The translations under genes and the position numbers were made by a program. A model generated the notes under the pieces. That model did no database searches and had not been told where the DNA came from. It saw nothing but the letters and a program-made list of their open reading frames with translations. From Scytalidium lignicola (lineage: Eukaryota > Ascomycota > Leotiomycetes): DNA of 64,000 nucleotides. Every line of letters starts with the position of its first letter. The first letter of the stretch is position 1. The stretch is from contig NCSJ02000001.1 in the NCBI GenBank assembly GCA_002812745.2, positions 62,001 through 126,000 on the forward strand, read 5' to 3'. Below, one piece after another: positions 1 through 11,418 of this stretch.

Positions 1-501
1 AACATGTCAAGGCATCATGAGCGGCTGAATAGAGCGACCGCTTTTGGCGGGCCACTGGTTGTGTCCCACGAATTACTTGTAGAGCTAGGAAAAGTAAATC
101 TACCACACACGCACTTGTGTTTATACAAGAACATTTTCTACAACACGCAGAAGCCTAGAAAAGTGCCGAACCTCTAAATTTATTACTGACACTTCATTGG
201 CCGTCTACTTTGGCCGTAGCCTCGTAGTGAACTAGTTAATCCTGATGTGAGGCTGAAGTATCTAGGAGGATAATTAATAGTCGTTCTGAATCCAATGGGC
301 AGTCGTTGCTTATCAGCCACACCTCAGTCACATGCCGAACGTGGCTAGTTTCACTACCCGTAGCCCTACCCGTACCTTTAACGAATTCCCCCCCCCACTA
401 AGGGAATTTCCTCAAATTTTAGCACTTTCAACCTCCTCTTCTTCCTAGCCTCAGTCAACCATCACGTCCTGCCTCCAACACCCGCCCTGACCTCCAACAA
501 G
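1..501. other. 5' flank and probable promoter of RPL30
   Basis: No coding region is supported here. The last 100 bases before the RPL30 start are pyrimidine-rich (CT tracts at about 430-500), as expected around the transcription start of a highly expressed ribosomal protein gene. A run of nine or so C residues sits near 389-397, just after a short direct repeat of the type CCCGTA at about 357-376. Its use as a regulatory site is inference only. Confidence 0.4.
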
Positions 502-1075
502 ATGGCACCACGCAAGACCAAGAAGACCACGGATACGCTTAACTCTCGTCTTGCCCTGGTAATGAAATCGGGCAAGGTCACCTTGGGCTTTCAATCCTCA
601 TTGAAGAGTCTGCGCTCAGGCAAGGCCAAGCTTGTGATCATCGCCGCCAACTGCCCTCCACTTCGAAAATCAGAGCTTGAGTGTAAGAACTGCTGCTAGA
701 ACTTGATAGAGATATACATAAACTAACTGAAGCCCCAGATTATGCCATGCTCTCAAAGAGCCCTGTCCACCACTTTAGTGGCAACAACGTACGCTACAAC
801 CCCCCAACATAATAACCCTCTCAACCTATACACCACACGGCGATGATGGCAGAAAACCTGCTGCATTTCCCCCCTTTGTGTTGACCGATCATTGGGGCTC
901 TCAATTTGAGAGCCCCTGCCTGCGAAGGAGCTTCCTTGGAAGCTTTGGAGGCCACATGTGCTGACGTTTCTTGCAGATTGAACTTGGAACGGCTTGTGGT
1001 AAGCTGTTTCGATGCTCAACTATGGTTGTGCTAGACGCAGGCGATTCCGATATTTTGAGTCAGGAGACAGCATAA
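502..1075 (+). CDS. RPL30: 60S ribosomal protein L30 (eL30), three exons
   Basis: Structural protein of the large cytosolic ribosomal subunit, eL30 family. Exons are 502-682, 739-788 and 977-1075 (330 nt, 109 aa), joined by two GT..AG introns. Exon 1 gives the lysine-rich start and the segment [20 protein letters not shown]. Exon 2 gives [17 protein letters not shown] and exon 3 [16 protein letters not shown], then a stop at 1073-1075. This order and the length match eL30 closely (yeast about 105 aa). The second intron (188 bases) is much longer than most in the window. Introns of ribosomal protein genes sometimes host snoRNAs, but I could not identify C/D or H/ACA boxes with confidence. The start is the first ATG after a pyrimidine-rich leader. 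Confidence 0.96.
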
Positions 1076-1869
1076 AAATTTTGAGCTGGATCCTGGGGCA
1101 ATTGATATGGAGGAAACAGAATCTGATCAATTGTACAATTTTAAGGAGAAGCAGAAACGGAAATTTGAAAACAAAAAAATTCATTTCCGTGTATCTCCCA
1201 ACTTTTAGCATTAAATTGAAGATTACTTTTTTTTGCTACGGATTTTTGCAGAAATTTGAATTGTTGTTATGGAACTGAGGAGATGACGGCTTGAGAAAAG
1301 CGTACCAAAACCACTTTCCTCTCTTTTGTCCTTCCTCAGCATAAATCTACACGTTTCCGTCAGAGGCATCATTCCAAGCGAACTCAATAACATTGTATCT
1401 GCTAATATAATCTATCTCTCATCATTCCCATAGCCTCTGATCCAATCACTCTCATCAGTCAAGGTTTTCGTTGGCATGCTTATCACTTCTCGTTGTTCTT
1501 TATCGTTCCATATGGCTTGTTCTTTTTCATATATCGCTAATACACACTTGTCCCTTCACTTCTATCAGTCGCCCACCTCTTTGTAATTTCAACAGTCATG
1601 GATAGAAAGGCCCCAAATCTGCGTGGATCTGCACTAGAAGAACAAAAGAGAACCTCCTCTCAATATATAAGTACTCCTGTACCAGTCTAGTATATCATGC
1701 TTGCAATATCAAGACGTCGAGATCTTCATCTTCCCATTTAAGATCTATATATATACACAGAATATCCGATAGACAATTGTGCAATATTCCTGATACAAAA
1801 TTGCAACCTGGCTGCCTATTACAGAGATCTAGATAATCTCAGATGCCATCTAGCCAGCTTTCCATAGGA
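1076..1869. other. Intergenic, converging 3' ends of RPL30 and the finger TF
   Basis: About 0.8 kb of AT-rich sequence between the RPL30 stop and the stop of the leftward transcription factor. Both flanking genes point into it, so it should hold two 3' UTRs and polyadenylation regions. I see no convincing coding exon, RNA gene or repeat. Confidence 0.5.
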
Positions 1870-4446
1870 CTAAGAGCTCGGTCCAGCCCCTAAAATCCTC
1901 CGCAAATGCTCTCCCCGAGCGCAATTACTCGGAATACTCCCAATAATATCCCACCATCCGCCTGCATTACCTTCCTTAGCACACCTATCTCTCAATTCCT
2001 CGTATGCTTTTAATATGGCTGTGACAGCATTATAATAAGTCTCCGCAGAGCGTTGGAACCCCAGCCTGAACCATTCATGACGATCGGTGGAGAGTTTCAG
2101 ATCGTCCCAGAGTTTCTTCCAGACGGTTAGAGCTGAGCGGAAGGGAGTGGTAATATGTGATGCGGTGTCGGTTGAGGAGAGCGGATTGGGGCTCGGGTTG
2201 GAGCAGTTGCTGAAGGGAACGGAGGAGAGCGGATTAGAAAATGTGGCAGCCCAGATGTGAGTATAAAAGACTAGAAGTTTTTTAGTCTATGCGTTATCCA
2301 GCAACAATCTTTTGGGCTTTGATTTGAAAGTGGAGAGCGAGAAGTAGAGTTGATTTCAAGAGACTTACCATACATGAGGGCCTGCATGTCAGCTATTGTC
2401 AGATTACCTGATTTCAGCCTTCGCATCGCCTCCTCGGCCTTTTCTCTAGGCGTAAGTAGTAGAAGGAAAGCCTCCTTGAGTTTCATCTTCGCTCTAGGTA
2501 TCCCAGCATAGATCACCAGCTCTTGGTAATTTGCAGCCTGAAAGACGCTGTCATCACTAGAAAGCGAGAAATCCATCTCCGACCACTATTTCAATGTTAA
2601 CAAACTATAAAGAAAAGTCAATTGAGATAAATTTGATACTTACGCGGATCCTTGGTGCTATGTTGTGGAATATATCAAATGTAATGTCTATTATTATAGA
2701 CATATTTGCAGTACTATGATGCAGTAAGTACATAAAGAAAAGGGCTAGATCCAACTAGAATGCCTGACTGCTTACCGAATATAAGACTCCTTTGTAATCC
2801 AAGCTCTAAATGAAGACTCATCACTTATTATAACATCTGGAGGGTGCTTCACACTAAATAGCCCTTGACGCCGGGCAATCTATAGTAAATATGTTAGGTT
2901 ATTACTTCGTCTCAAAATAGATGATTGCACTTACATCCACCCACTTCTGAAACCGATGCTGCGATACTCTATTTCTAGCCACCATATTCCCAGTCCAGTA
3001 CTGAAGTAGTATTATAAGAAAACCAGCTTGCAATTCATCGAGCTGATATTGCTGCCACTGATCAGTTGCCGTCTCATGGACAGGGTGGTATATTCGGTTT
3101 AGTTCGTATTCATCACTCCAGCCTGGAAGAGAGAAAAGATAGGCTTCAATCGGGTCAAAGAGAAGTTTCAAGTTCGCTATGGCAATGGAATTATTGGAAT
3201 ACTAATGCAGTAATTAATATCCACATTAACCAAAATAGCATAGCAATCTATGCCGATTTGACTAGATAACGGGGTGAATTACGTACCATTCCACCGAGGG
3301 CCAGAATTGCAAGGACTAGGGGTATCGCAGTGGTGAATAGGTTAAAAGTGGAATGATGGACTATTGGGGTATTTTTATGCCAATGATGAAAATATAACTG
3401 GGCATATAAAACAAGATTATAAGCCGTGATAAGCTCAACGGCCTGTATAACTTCATTAGAAGGTTCATGTGGCATGCTGATTTTAGCTATAGTATGTCGC
3501 AGGGCCTCTCGAATGACTTCAGCTCGTCGTTCAAGTAGCGTTTGACCACTTATGAGGCAGCCAGGGTTCATCCATCGGGTGGAATCGTCTCCCTGCATAC
3601 TCAATATACCATTCAAGGCGTCCAGTTCGAGATTGTTTAATAAGTCATCCGGGTTCTTGTCTGTGTCCAGTAAACCACACGGCCTGTAACCGGGAGATAC
3701 CTTAATAGCGAATTCCCCGACTACCGGCGTTAACCCATCCGAAACAGCCATCAAGTTCCTGAAATTTGCAATTCTGCTCTCCAGACCCATATTTGGCTTA
3801 GGAGGAAATTCGTGTAGAAACTCGGATTCAGTTGAGAAATTGAGCAAGAAGCCAACTGAATTCCGGTCGGAGTGAGTGTTGTCCTGAGTCGCCGCCACAT
3901 CGTGGCTAGTACTCTCTTCCGGACTCAACGTAGCTGTACGCACGAACATTAGATAGAACCTTGTGCACATGTAGCACGACAGTAGAGTTACCTTGAGAAC
4001 GGCCTCCTTTGACACATATCCTCCCAAACTCTCTGCATTTTCGGCACGGGGTCTCATCTTCACATTTGACCTTGAGTCTTGAGCATTCATCACAGGCATG
4101 ACGCTTGCGACCTCTTTCTAGCGAGTTTGGTATAGGAGACGGCCCTCGCCGGTCACAGCGACTGAAATGATCTCTAAGAACGTCGCTGTTGGCAGCATAG
4201 GTCAATAATCATTAATCAGGAAGATACTTTCAAGGCCCTCTTGCCTGCGCTTGAATGTTTTGGAACAGAATTGACAGGTGAAAGGTCTATCACCGGAATC
4301 TAAGAAGCGCATGTTAATACCAAGGTATCTCCGGCAAGTCTGGGAAATGTCCGTTACATACGCTGTAGCTGATGTCGCAAGAGATGGGCTTTCCGCTGAA
4401 ATTGCTTTCCACATTGGTTGCAACTCGACAAGCTTGGGGACTCCAT
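1870..4446 (-). CDS. Zinc-finger transcription factor with two C2H2-type fingers plus Zn2Cys6 cluster, nine exons
   Basis: Probable nuclear transcription factor of the fungal C6-and-C2H2 group with a fungal-specific regulatory domain. Exons, 5' to 3': 4446-4362, 4299-4245, 4185-3992, 3933-3287, 3201-2935, 2879-2776, 2713-2644, 2585-2369, 2270-1870. They sum to 2040 nt, 679 aa. Finger 1 is C9-x2-C12-x12-H25-x3-H29. Finger 2 is C37-x2-C40-x12-H53-x3-C57, a C2HC form. The Zn2Cys6 cluster is C78-x2-C81-x6-C88-x5-C94-x2-C97-x6-C104. The rest is helical and ends in GAGPSS. The intron at 4244-4186 starts with GC (exon AG then GCAAGA), and only this junction restores KRSDVLRDHF. The other introns are GT..AG. 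Binding sites and targets cannot be read from sequence. The neighbour at 5147-8161 lies in the same direction with a 700 base gap. Confidence 0.9.
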
Positions 4447-5146
4447 CTCGAGGAAATCATTGTTGTCAGGCTTTTGACGTGAATGAAATGCATAGGAGCT
4501 AACAATCGATCTCTTTTGCAGGAACTTTGTGGGGGAATGCTAGGTCCGGGCACAATGGCTAATTAGCACGATTGGCGTTGTAGAAGGGGCAGGTAATCGC
4601 GCACGGGTCGAGGAGCTCCACCATTGGCCAGCGCGGTTTATATACTGGTACCTCATGATCCTGTCCACCCTCATTTCTGCAGGGAAATGGCCGAAGCAGC
4701 CGTGCGGACGTCTCACAAATCTGGCATAGATTTATCCATCCAGTACCATTTGTTTACCCAGACTACAGTACAGTACCTGTCTGTACGAGTCTAACTATCG
4801 AATCTATGTACTGTAAAAGCAGAAACGGCTGACGGAGGCATCATACTGTAGGAAGTAGCATCAAAGCTTTGCATGTATAGCGTATAGCACTGTAATGTAC
4901 AGTATTTCCCTTTGGGAGGAAAGAATGTTTATATTAAGCTGACATCAGATGTGCCAGGACCGTGCTCCATTGATTATTGAATGAGACCGAGAGACCGTCT
5001 CTCCGAAAAACCAGAAGACACTCTCCCATTCATTACAGTAAGTTATTGTTCAGTTATTTCATTTAGGCATAATTTAAGCTCGTGACTGTAACCGTGGAAC
5101 GGATTTATCCCGGTGGCAGAAAGTGGGTTTGGCCGGACCCAGCGGA
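4447..5146. other. Intergenic: TF promoter and SRS2 3' flank, with TGTACAG-type motifs
   Basis: Both flanking genes run leftward, so this holds the promoter of the zinc-finger factor and the SRS2 terminator region. It contains several copies of a self-complementary motif: ACAGTACAGTAC near 4765-4776, TACTGTA near 4808, and ACTGTAATGTACAGTA near 4889-4904. No coding exon is supported. Confidence 0.5.
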
Positions 5147-8100
5147 TCAAGGAGGTCGCTTCATCATTGTCGGTGGCACAAAAGATTGACATTTCCGACT
5201 GCTCCACCCATTCATACTTCTTTTGACCCCCAACGTCTTCCGGTGAGGCCCCGCCTGCTGTAACATCAATATGCTCGTGGCATGCATCGTAACCGCAGGA
5301 CGGGAGTGTGGCACCTCCAAAGAATTTACATCCAAATCCGTGCTTACAGGCTTAATTTCACCGTCATCTTCTTTGCGTGCAGCTCTAGGCGGCGAGCTCG
5401 AGAGGAAAACATAGTCGTTCCGCTTCTGTTGCTGCTCGCTTGCTAAAGTTACCTTTCTTGGCCGAGAAGGCTGAAGTGAAGGTAGCCGGTGCTCTGCCAG
5501 AGTTGGCGGAATGCTAATGCTATGTAGAGGACCATTCGGAGAGTTGCTTGGTCTTGTAGTAGCACTGAAGTTATTTCTAACAAATGGATGGGAATTAACC
5601 TGTGGAGCTGTTGCGCCTTGGTTCGACTTTGTCACTTGCGAAGTGTGAGATACCGTCATCTCGGACTTGTTGCCACGGGCATTGCCAAAGAATGTCAAAA
5701 TAGTATCTTGCCCTTCCCGACGGCTTGGCTTTTGCTTTTTACTCGTACCGCTGGCATTTTCCTTTTCCTCGCCAAAAGCCAGCATATGCGATCCTGCACT
5801 CACAAAGCCGTTGTGCATAGTCACTGAGGCTGTCGTGAAACTCGATACACGATCCATCGTGGTCTTGTAGTCTCCTTGCAGGTTGCGCTTCAGCCTACCA
5901 TTTGGATCACTAGTTGATGATTGTAATTCAATACGCTGACGTATTGGATGCCGCTGCCCCATCGTGAAACTAGGTCTTCCATCAGCCTTCCCCCATTTTA
6001 AGTTGTCCTCCTCGCTCCTCCCTTCATTCCCAATAGGGAACAGGTCATCTACTTGGCTAGGCAGAGAAGCCGAGGACGTTGCAACGGACTGTGCACTGGG
6101 AGGAAGCCGCCTCAATATTTGACAAATAGATTGGACCGCAGAAGTAGTCAACGAGGGGCCTTTCTCGGCCAGGAGCGGTAATAATCCAGGAGAAGATACG
6201 AACGGCGACAATGAAGTTTGTTCACCCTGTGAGCTTTTTAGCGGATAACTCAGATAGAGCAATGACTGAGCTCGAGTCATAGCCACATATAGTAGTCTTC
6301 GTTCTTCATCTGTATCTTCAGCTCTCGAGTGAGGGATAGAACCTTGGTATACAGCAGGTATAAACACCACCGGCCATTCCAAACCCTTGGCAGCATGTAT
6401 TGTAGATATGGTAACGAGAGCAGTCTGCTGATCCCCGTCCTGATCCTTTTTTACTTCAGATGCTAATGCAACATTCGCCAGAAATTTCGATAAGGGGTTG
6501 GAAGAATCGTCTTGATCCAAACCGTCAACCTGTGGTAGAGAATCATCTTCGTAGCCAGATGATAGTTGACTTTGGAAGTCGGAAGCTTGTGCAAGAAATT
6601 CTTGAACATTAGCCCATCGGGCTTTAGTAATATCTCCATGCTGTATTTCCAACCAATCCTCAAGATTCGTCTTCTTTAAAACATAGTCTATCAAGTCCAC
6701 GATAGAGGAAGGGCTATTAGCAGCATCGGCCATCTTCTTTCTAGCGGTTATGATAATGTTGATAAAAGTTGAGAGACCTTGCAAAGTCAGTTTAGGTAGT
6801 TTTGTTTTTGAAGTACGTCTTCCTTGAACTGTATCAAGTATTAATGTCCACAAAGTTATTGACGATCGATCTGCTTCTTCGATAAGACTTTTTATTGTTG
6901 CCTCTCCAATCCTTCTCGAAGGCACATTGATAATGCGAGCTAGTGCATCATTATTGTCGGGCTGGTTTATAACTCGAAGATAGTCCAACAGAGTCTTTAC
7001 CTCCAAACGATCATAGAATCTGAGGCCTCCAACTATTCGGTATGGAACTCCAGCTTTCCCAAAAGCACTTTCTATATGTCGAGACAGCGAAGCCGATCGC
7101 AGCAGGATAGCAAAATCGTCGAAGCTCAGTAAGTTACCTGTTAACCCCATGCATCTCTGGAGTTCGGTAACAATCCAGTCTGCCTCATTTTGAGCCGTGG
7201 GAAGTTTGCGAAGAACTGGCCGGGTTCCAACAACATGTGTAGGAGTCAAAGACTTTGCAATTCTTGATGTATCTTGTTCAATCACATTTAACGCTGACAA
7301 CAATATCGCCCCGGAGGAACGGTAATTCTCTTCCAGCGGTATCGTAACGGTATCAGGATATTGATGAAGCAATCGTTTGTAATTCTTTATCTCTGCCGCG
7401 CGAAATCCGTATATACTCTGATCCGGGTCCCCAACTATTGTAATTCTTTTGCGCGCTGAGGCGAATAAACGCATTAAATCGAACTGCACAATGTTCGTAT
7501 CTTGAAACTCATCAATCAGGACAGCTTCAACATTAGACACACAGGATGGATGGGTCCGAAGTAAAGTGACACATCTCAAGAGAAGATCATCATAGTCCAA
7601 AAGATTAGATCGTGCAAGAGCCGCTTCATATTCAGTATAACATTGCTCAAATTCCTGCGCTTCAACTGATGTTGCTCCCAATTTGTTGTCCTTGTGTCTA
7701 TATTCTTCACTTCCTCGAGCCTTCCTGGAACTTATCCGAGATCGAGCTACCTTAGGGTCGATTATGAAGTTGTGCCGCTTCACGATTCGTTTGAGGATTG
7801 CCAGTGAATCCGCACTATCAGCGATTCCAAAGTCTTGACGAATATCAATCAAGTGACCGTAGCGTGCAAGATACCGCCGAGCTATACTGTGAAAAGTGCC
7901 CAATATTAACTTGGATTCCAGTCCATTGCCTACTAGCTGCCCAATTCTCTCCTTCATCTCGCGAGCGGCTTTGACAGTGAAAGTAGCCACGATGATATTC
8001 CATGGTTGAATTCCTTGCCGGAGCAACCAAGCAGTCCTTGAAGTCAAAGTATGAGTTTTCCCACTTCCTGGACCAGCCAAAATTGCCAATGTATCAGCAA

Positions 8101-8161
8101 CTGAGGACACGGCGGCATGTTGTGAAGGATTGAGGTTCGCGAGCAGGCGATCCTCATCCAT
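5147..8161 (-). CDS. SRS2: Srs2-type UvrD/Rep DNA helicase (anti-recombinase)
   Basis: Superfamily 1A 3'-5' DNA helicase. In yeast, Srs2 strips Rad51 from single-stranded DNA and acts at replication forks and in post-replication repair in the nucleus. The reading frame is a single exon of 1004 aa. I chose the ATG at 8161 because the frame upstream offers only a GTG. Motifs are in order: Walker A AGPGSGKT (29-36), the GTFHSIARR motif, DEFQDT (217-222), GDPDQSIYGFR (244-254), LEENYRSS, TIHAAKGLEW and LLYVAMTRA. The last 350 residues are serine- and proline-rich and probably disordered, ending with a TLGVKRSMNGW block that I take as conserved. This tail is where PCNA/SUMO contacts lie in yeast; no such motif is proven here. 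Other UvrD-like helicases are less likely given length and tail. Confidence 0.93.
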   Translation of the reverse strand: MDEDRLLANLNPSQHAAVSSVADTLAILAGPGSGKTHTLTSRTAWLLRQGIQPWNIIVATFTVKAAREMKERIGQLVGNGLESKLILGTFHSIARRYLARYGHLIDIRQDFGIADSADSLAILKRIVKRHNFIIDPKVARSRISSRKARGSEEYRHKDNKLGATSVEAQEFEQCYTEYEAALARSNLLDYDDLLLRCVTLLRTHPSCVSNVEAVLIDEFQDTNIVQFDLMRLFASARKRITIVGDPDQSIYGFRAAEIKNYKRLLHQYPDTVTIPLEENYRSSGAILLSALNVIEQDTSRIAKSLTPTHVVGTRPVLRKLPTAQNEADWIVTELQRCMGLTGNLLSFDDFAILLRSASLSRHIESAFGKAGVPYRIVGGLRFYDRLEVKTLLDYLRVINQPDNNDALARIINVPSRRIGEATIKSLIEEADRSSITLWTLILDTVQGRRTSKTKLPKLTLQGLSTFINIIITARKKMADAANSPSSIVDLIDYVLKKTNLEDWLEIQHGDITKARWANVQEFLAQASDFQSQLSSGYEDDSLPQVDGLDQDDSSNPLSKFLANVALASEVKKDQDGDQQTALVTISTIHAAKGLEWPVVFIPAVYQGSIPHSRAEDTDEERRLLYVAMTRAQSLLYLSYPLKSSQGEQTSLSPFVSSPGLLPLLAEKGPSLTTSAVQSICQILRRLPPSAQSVATSSASLPSQVDDLFPIGNEGRSEEDNLKWGKADGRPSFTMGQRHPIRQRIELQSSTSDPNGRLKRNLQGDYKTTMDRVSSFTTASVTMHNGFVSAGSHMLAFGEEKENASGTSKKQKPSRREGQDTILTFFGNARGNKSEMTVSHTSQVTKSNQGATAPQVNSHPFVRNNFSATTRPSNSPNGPLHSISIPPTLAEHRLPSLQPSRPRKVTLASEQQQKRNDYVFLSSSPPRAARKEDDGEIKPVSTDLDVNSLEVPHSRPAVTMHATSILMLQQAGPHRKTLGVKRSMNGWSSRKCQSFVPPTMMKRPP

Positions 8162-9619
8162 GGTGTAAAGAATGTAGACTTTGTGCAAGGAGCCGTAATT
8201 CACGAGAAATGGAGATCTTAAATGTAGCTCAACCCATATTTACCGTCATACGGCATAAGGGAGTGTCACTGAAATTACGAAACTCCAATTGGATCTTATC
8301 AGTCGGATTTAGGGCACCATATCTTCTAGTCTCACAGTTTGACGCGTCAATTGTTAGAAGGGTACACGAACTCGTGACGCGCTAAGTTGCGTTGTCACCT
8401 GACATAGATCTAGCCGGCCTACTCTTTCAGCCGACCTCGAATAATAACTTCTAACCCCAATATCGCTTGCGCATATATGCTAAATGTCGGGAATGCTATT
8501 CACAAAGGATGTTGAGCCTCTGGACTCCTATGACCTGGTTTCTCTACTGAAAATATGGAAGATATAAGGATAGAGAGGTATGATAGCTGCACACATCACA
8601 GGTCTGCATCCGGAATTCTGCCGTTCAGGTCGAGAGAGTAGATTACTGTATTTCCACTGTCCATTGCGATGAAGCCCAACTCTAACTCACGAAATCCCAT
8701 TTGAACGCATGCTATGATCTACAACCTGGCATACCATATCTAGAATCCTGGATTGGACATATTTGGCAATGGATGTGTGATTGCGAATGCAACTTTGAGT
8801 CCAATAGTCATTCACAATCTGCAAGTGAAAGAACCTCAGTACTACGCAGCTTCGAGACTATTTGATAGTGGCAATCGGTTTTCCTTAGTCGCCCGTGAGA
8901 CAGAGTTCGCATACTCAAAGGGCACGCATTGATCAACTCGCCCTTCATGAGGTGATGTGATAATGAATCCAGCAAGTCAGCCTTTACATCGATGTGATGG
9001 GGAATTGTTGAGCGCTAAAAATGGAGATGATCTCGACCCACGATCCAATTTTGGTCGTGACCATGCGACTCGGATCAGTGCAAGCCCAGGCGCTGGTGAT
9101 AGGTGTGATCATTGGCGGGGTGGCTGTCACAGCAGCGAATCAAGTACCGGAGTCTTCTTCCCGGGCGCGTAAATCTGCAGAGCGACAGAGCCAGGTACAT
9201 CCTTCGCGACCAACCACATCGCCATACGGCCCCCTCCTCTACATGTCTTTATTGAAGACCATCTGCCGTGCTTCCAGTCACATTTATCATCGCTGGAGTA
9301 AGCTTCAATGCTCGGCGACTAATTATTCTCATGCTCATGCGGGTTCCTGATATGATGTGCTCTATGGACCAAAGAGATTCTCATTTCACACCGCAGCCCC
9401 CAGCCCGCCCAATTGGATCTCCAAGAACCATGTGATACCTAACACGAAGATGTGCTACCCAGCATCATATACGTGCAGCCACCCTCTCTCAAAGCCGGAG
9501 ATCTTCCTCTCCATGTTACCTTTGGATCACAATACGTTTCGTCCCTCGGTGATGAAATCTAGATGATACAAGTAGCTTGATGAAGCTGCTTTCTTCTCAT
9601 ATAAAGCATAGGCTCCATC
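8162..9619. other. Divergent intergenic region between SRS2 and orphan membrane protein
   Basis: About 1.46 kb separating the leftward SRS2 gene from the rightward gene at 9620, so it should hold both promoters. Short open frames at about 8957-9350 lack any recognisable domain and look like chance. I see no RNA gene or clear repeat. Confidence 0.45.
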
Positions 9620-11128
9620 ATGCTCAGTAGCACTGAGACGGTAGTCCTTCTACTCCAAGCTATCCTGCTCCTAGGCTGGATACCTCTTCGTGCCTCCGGC
9701 AGTATTATCACAGATCCCCCAAAGCACAATCCTCTAGGTATTGACTGGTATCCGGCTCCCTCGCCTGAAGACGGCCCTCCTCTCTCTGCTGGGGCATCTC
9801 GTGATAAATCACTTCTCCCGGCACAAATTGGCGGCATCATTGGAGCTTACGTCTTTTCCGTCTGCGTCGTCGGTCTAGCCCTCCTCTTTATCGGGCGAAG
9901 ACTTCGGCATCGGATAACGAGCGCTCGTGATATTGAGCTGGTAGAGCCTGGTTTAAAGGCATACGGAATAGACCCTTCACCAATCTCTCCAGGCCCATAC
10001 GGAAGCGGAGTTAGGAATTTTTCCTGGCCATCTCCAGAAAAGACAGATCGCAATCCATACGTCTTCCCAGTCAACTCCGCATCTCCTCAATCTTCTGTCC
10101 GCGAAGATCCGTTCGTTGATAGGAGGGTTGTTGAGGCTGACCGGATGATGTTACAGAGAGATCTCGAGGATATCTACGCTCACGTTATGGTTCAGGAAGA
10201 GGCTAAAGCTCAAGGAATTATATTGAAAGATCCAGTCTTGCCTCCTGGAAGAATGCCGGCCCCATTGCCAGCCGAAGCGCCTCAGAGGCAATTTAGCCAT
10301 CTAAAGAAGGCTGAGAAGAACAGACCCGCCAACTTGGACGTTGATAGCACCAAATCAAAGCACGAGTCTTTAGCTTCTTCAATTTTGTCATCTATCAAGT
10401 CTCCCAGGCGGAAAGGTATACGGGCAATGAAAATATCATCCCCAATACACACTCCAGGATCAGCAAGTTTCCCAAAGAGCGCAGCCTCAGACGAGGAACC
10501 GCTATCCCCCAGATTCTACGCCCCTCCTCCTCCTCCACCTGTACCAAATAATCAGGTCTCCTTTACGCATTCACGAAATAACTCAACTAGTGCAGTATCA
10601 CGGGTGTCACCTGTATCCCCCACTCAAAGTGCAGCTGAGAGACCTTGGGGTGCCTTTGAATTCCAGCGTCACCCCCGCCAAAATATGTCTCAAACATCGG
10701 TACAATCCTCACAGGACCCTTCCTCTGCAACATCTGCAACATCTGCAACTTCCCAAACACCGCTCTACCCCACCTCAAAATCTCCGGTCCAATCGTCTAC
10801 CCAAGGTGCATCCTCAGTGCCACGCTCTCTCCCCTTCAGAGCATACGACCCGCCCGCGAGTTCTCCTTCAGGATTCTCTCACACCACCAAAACCACAGTC
10901 CTGGAGCGGACTTCGCCTCTGTCACCAGCACTGCATTCTGGTATGAGGACGCCCTGGAGCGCTGGCGCTGCGCCATATAGCCCCTACCAGCCCTTCACGC
11001 CAGTGATGCCTATAACGCCAACACTCGTAACTAAAGCGGACAGAAAGAGGGCTAAAAAGGTTCAGCCTCGCACACCAGTTTTGGAGATGATCAAGAGCGA
11101 TGACGAACTTTGGGATAGTGGCTATTAG
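9620..11128 (+). CDS. Conserved-looking single-pass membrane protein of unknown function
   Basis: A single exon of 502 aa. The N-terminus (about 1-27) looks like a signal peptide or signal anchor. A short lumenal or extracellular segment follows, then one strong membrane span at about 74-94 (IIGAYVFSVCVVGLALLFIG) capped by RRLRHR, which predicts a cytosolic C-terminal part by the positive-inside rule. The cytosolic part has an acidic helical patch (QRDLEDIYAHVMVQEEAK, about 182-199). A long Ser/Pro/Thr-rich disordered region with PPPPPP near 300 follows. I recognise no enzyme or receptor domain and give no function. The layout resembles fungal single-pass proteins with disordered signalling tails, but that is only an analogy. 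It is convergent with the spermidine-synthase-like gene, with about 290 bases between the stops. Confidence 0.8.
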   Translation: MLSSTETVVLLLQAILLLGWIPLRASGSIITDPPKHNPLGIDWYPAPSPEDGPPLSAGASRDKSLLPAQIGGIIGAYVFSVCVVGLALLFIGRRLRHRITSARDIELVEPGLKAYGIDPSPISPGPYGSGVRNFSWPSPEKTDRNPYVFPVNSASPQSSVREDPFVDRRVVEADRMMLQRDLEDIYAHVMVQEEAKAQGIILKDPVLPPGRMPAPLPAEAPQRQFSHLKKAEKNRPANLDVDSTKSKHESLASSILSSIKSPRRKGIRAMKISSPIHTPGSASFPKSAASDEEPLSPRFYAPPPPPPVPNNQVSFTHSRNNSTSAVSRVSPVSPTQSAAERPWGAFEFQRHPRQNMSQTSVQSSQDPSSATSATSATSQTPLYPTSKSPVQSSTQGASSVPRSLPFRAYDPPASSPSGFSHTTKTTVLERTSPLSPALHSGMRTPWSAGAAPYSPYQPFTPVMPITPTLVTKADRKRAKKVQPRTPVLEMIKSDDELWDSGY

Positions 11129-11418
11129 AGTTTTAAGCTCTGTTAATGATTTTACAACTTTCTTGCATTGGATTTAGGGATGGAATGGCGATCGGGGAAG
11201 ATCGAGGGTATTGCCTTAAGGGACTTTTATTTACATACCCTAAAGTGGAAGAGAGGTGGAGTGTATACGTATTTATATCATCATGGAGTTTCGTGGTCCC
11301 GGAGAGACCTTTATATCCAATTTTATATTTTTCACTGGTCATCCTTTCTCAATGAATATAGTATAGTATATAGAACAAATTTCTTCCTTCTCATGTCGGT
11401 ATCCAAAGTGGTACTAAT

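Noticed and set aside
9021..9350. A 109-codon open frame with a short hydrophobic patch upstream of the orphan membrane protein
   Set aside because: No second span, no domain, no intron signals, overlapping frames equally open; more likely leader or promoter DNA.
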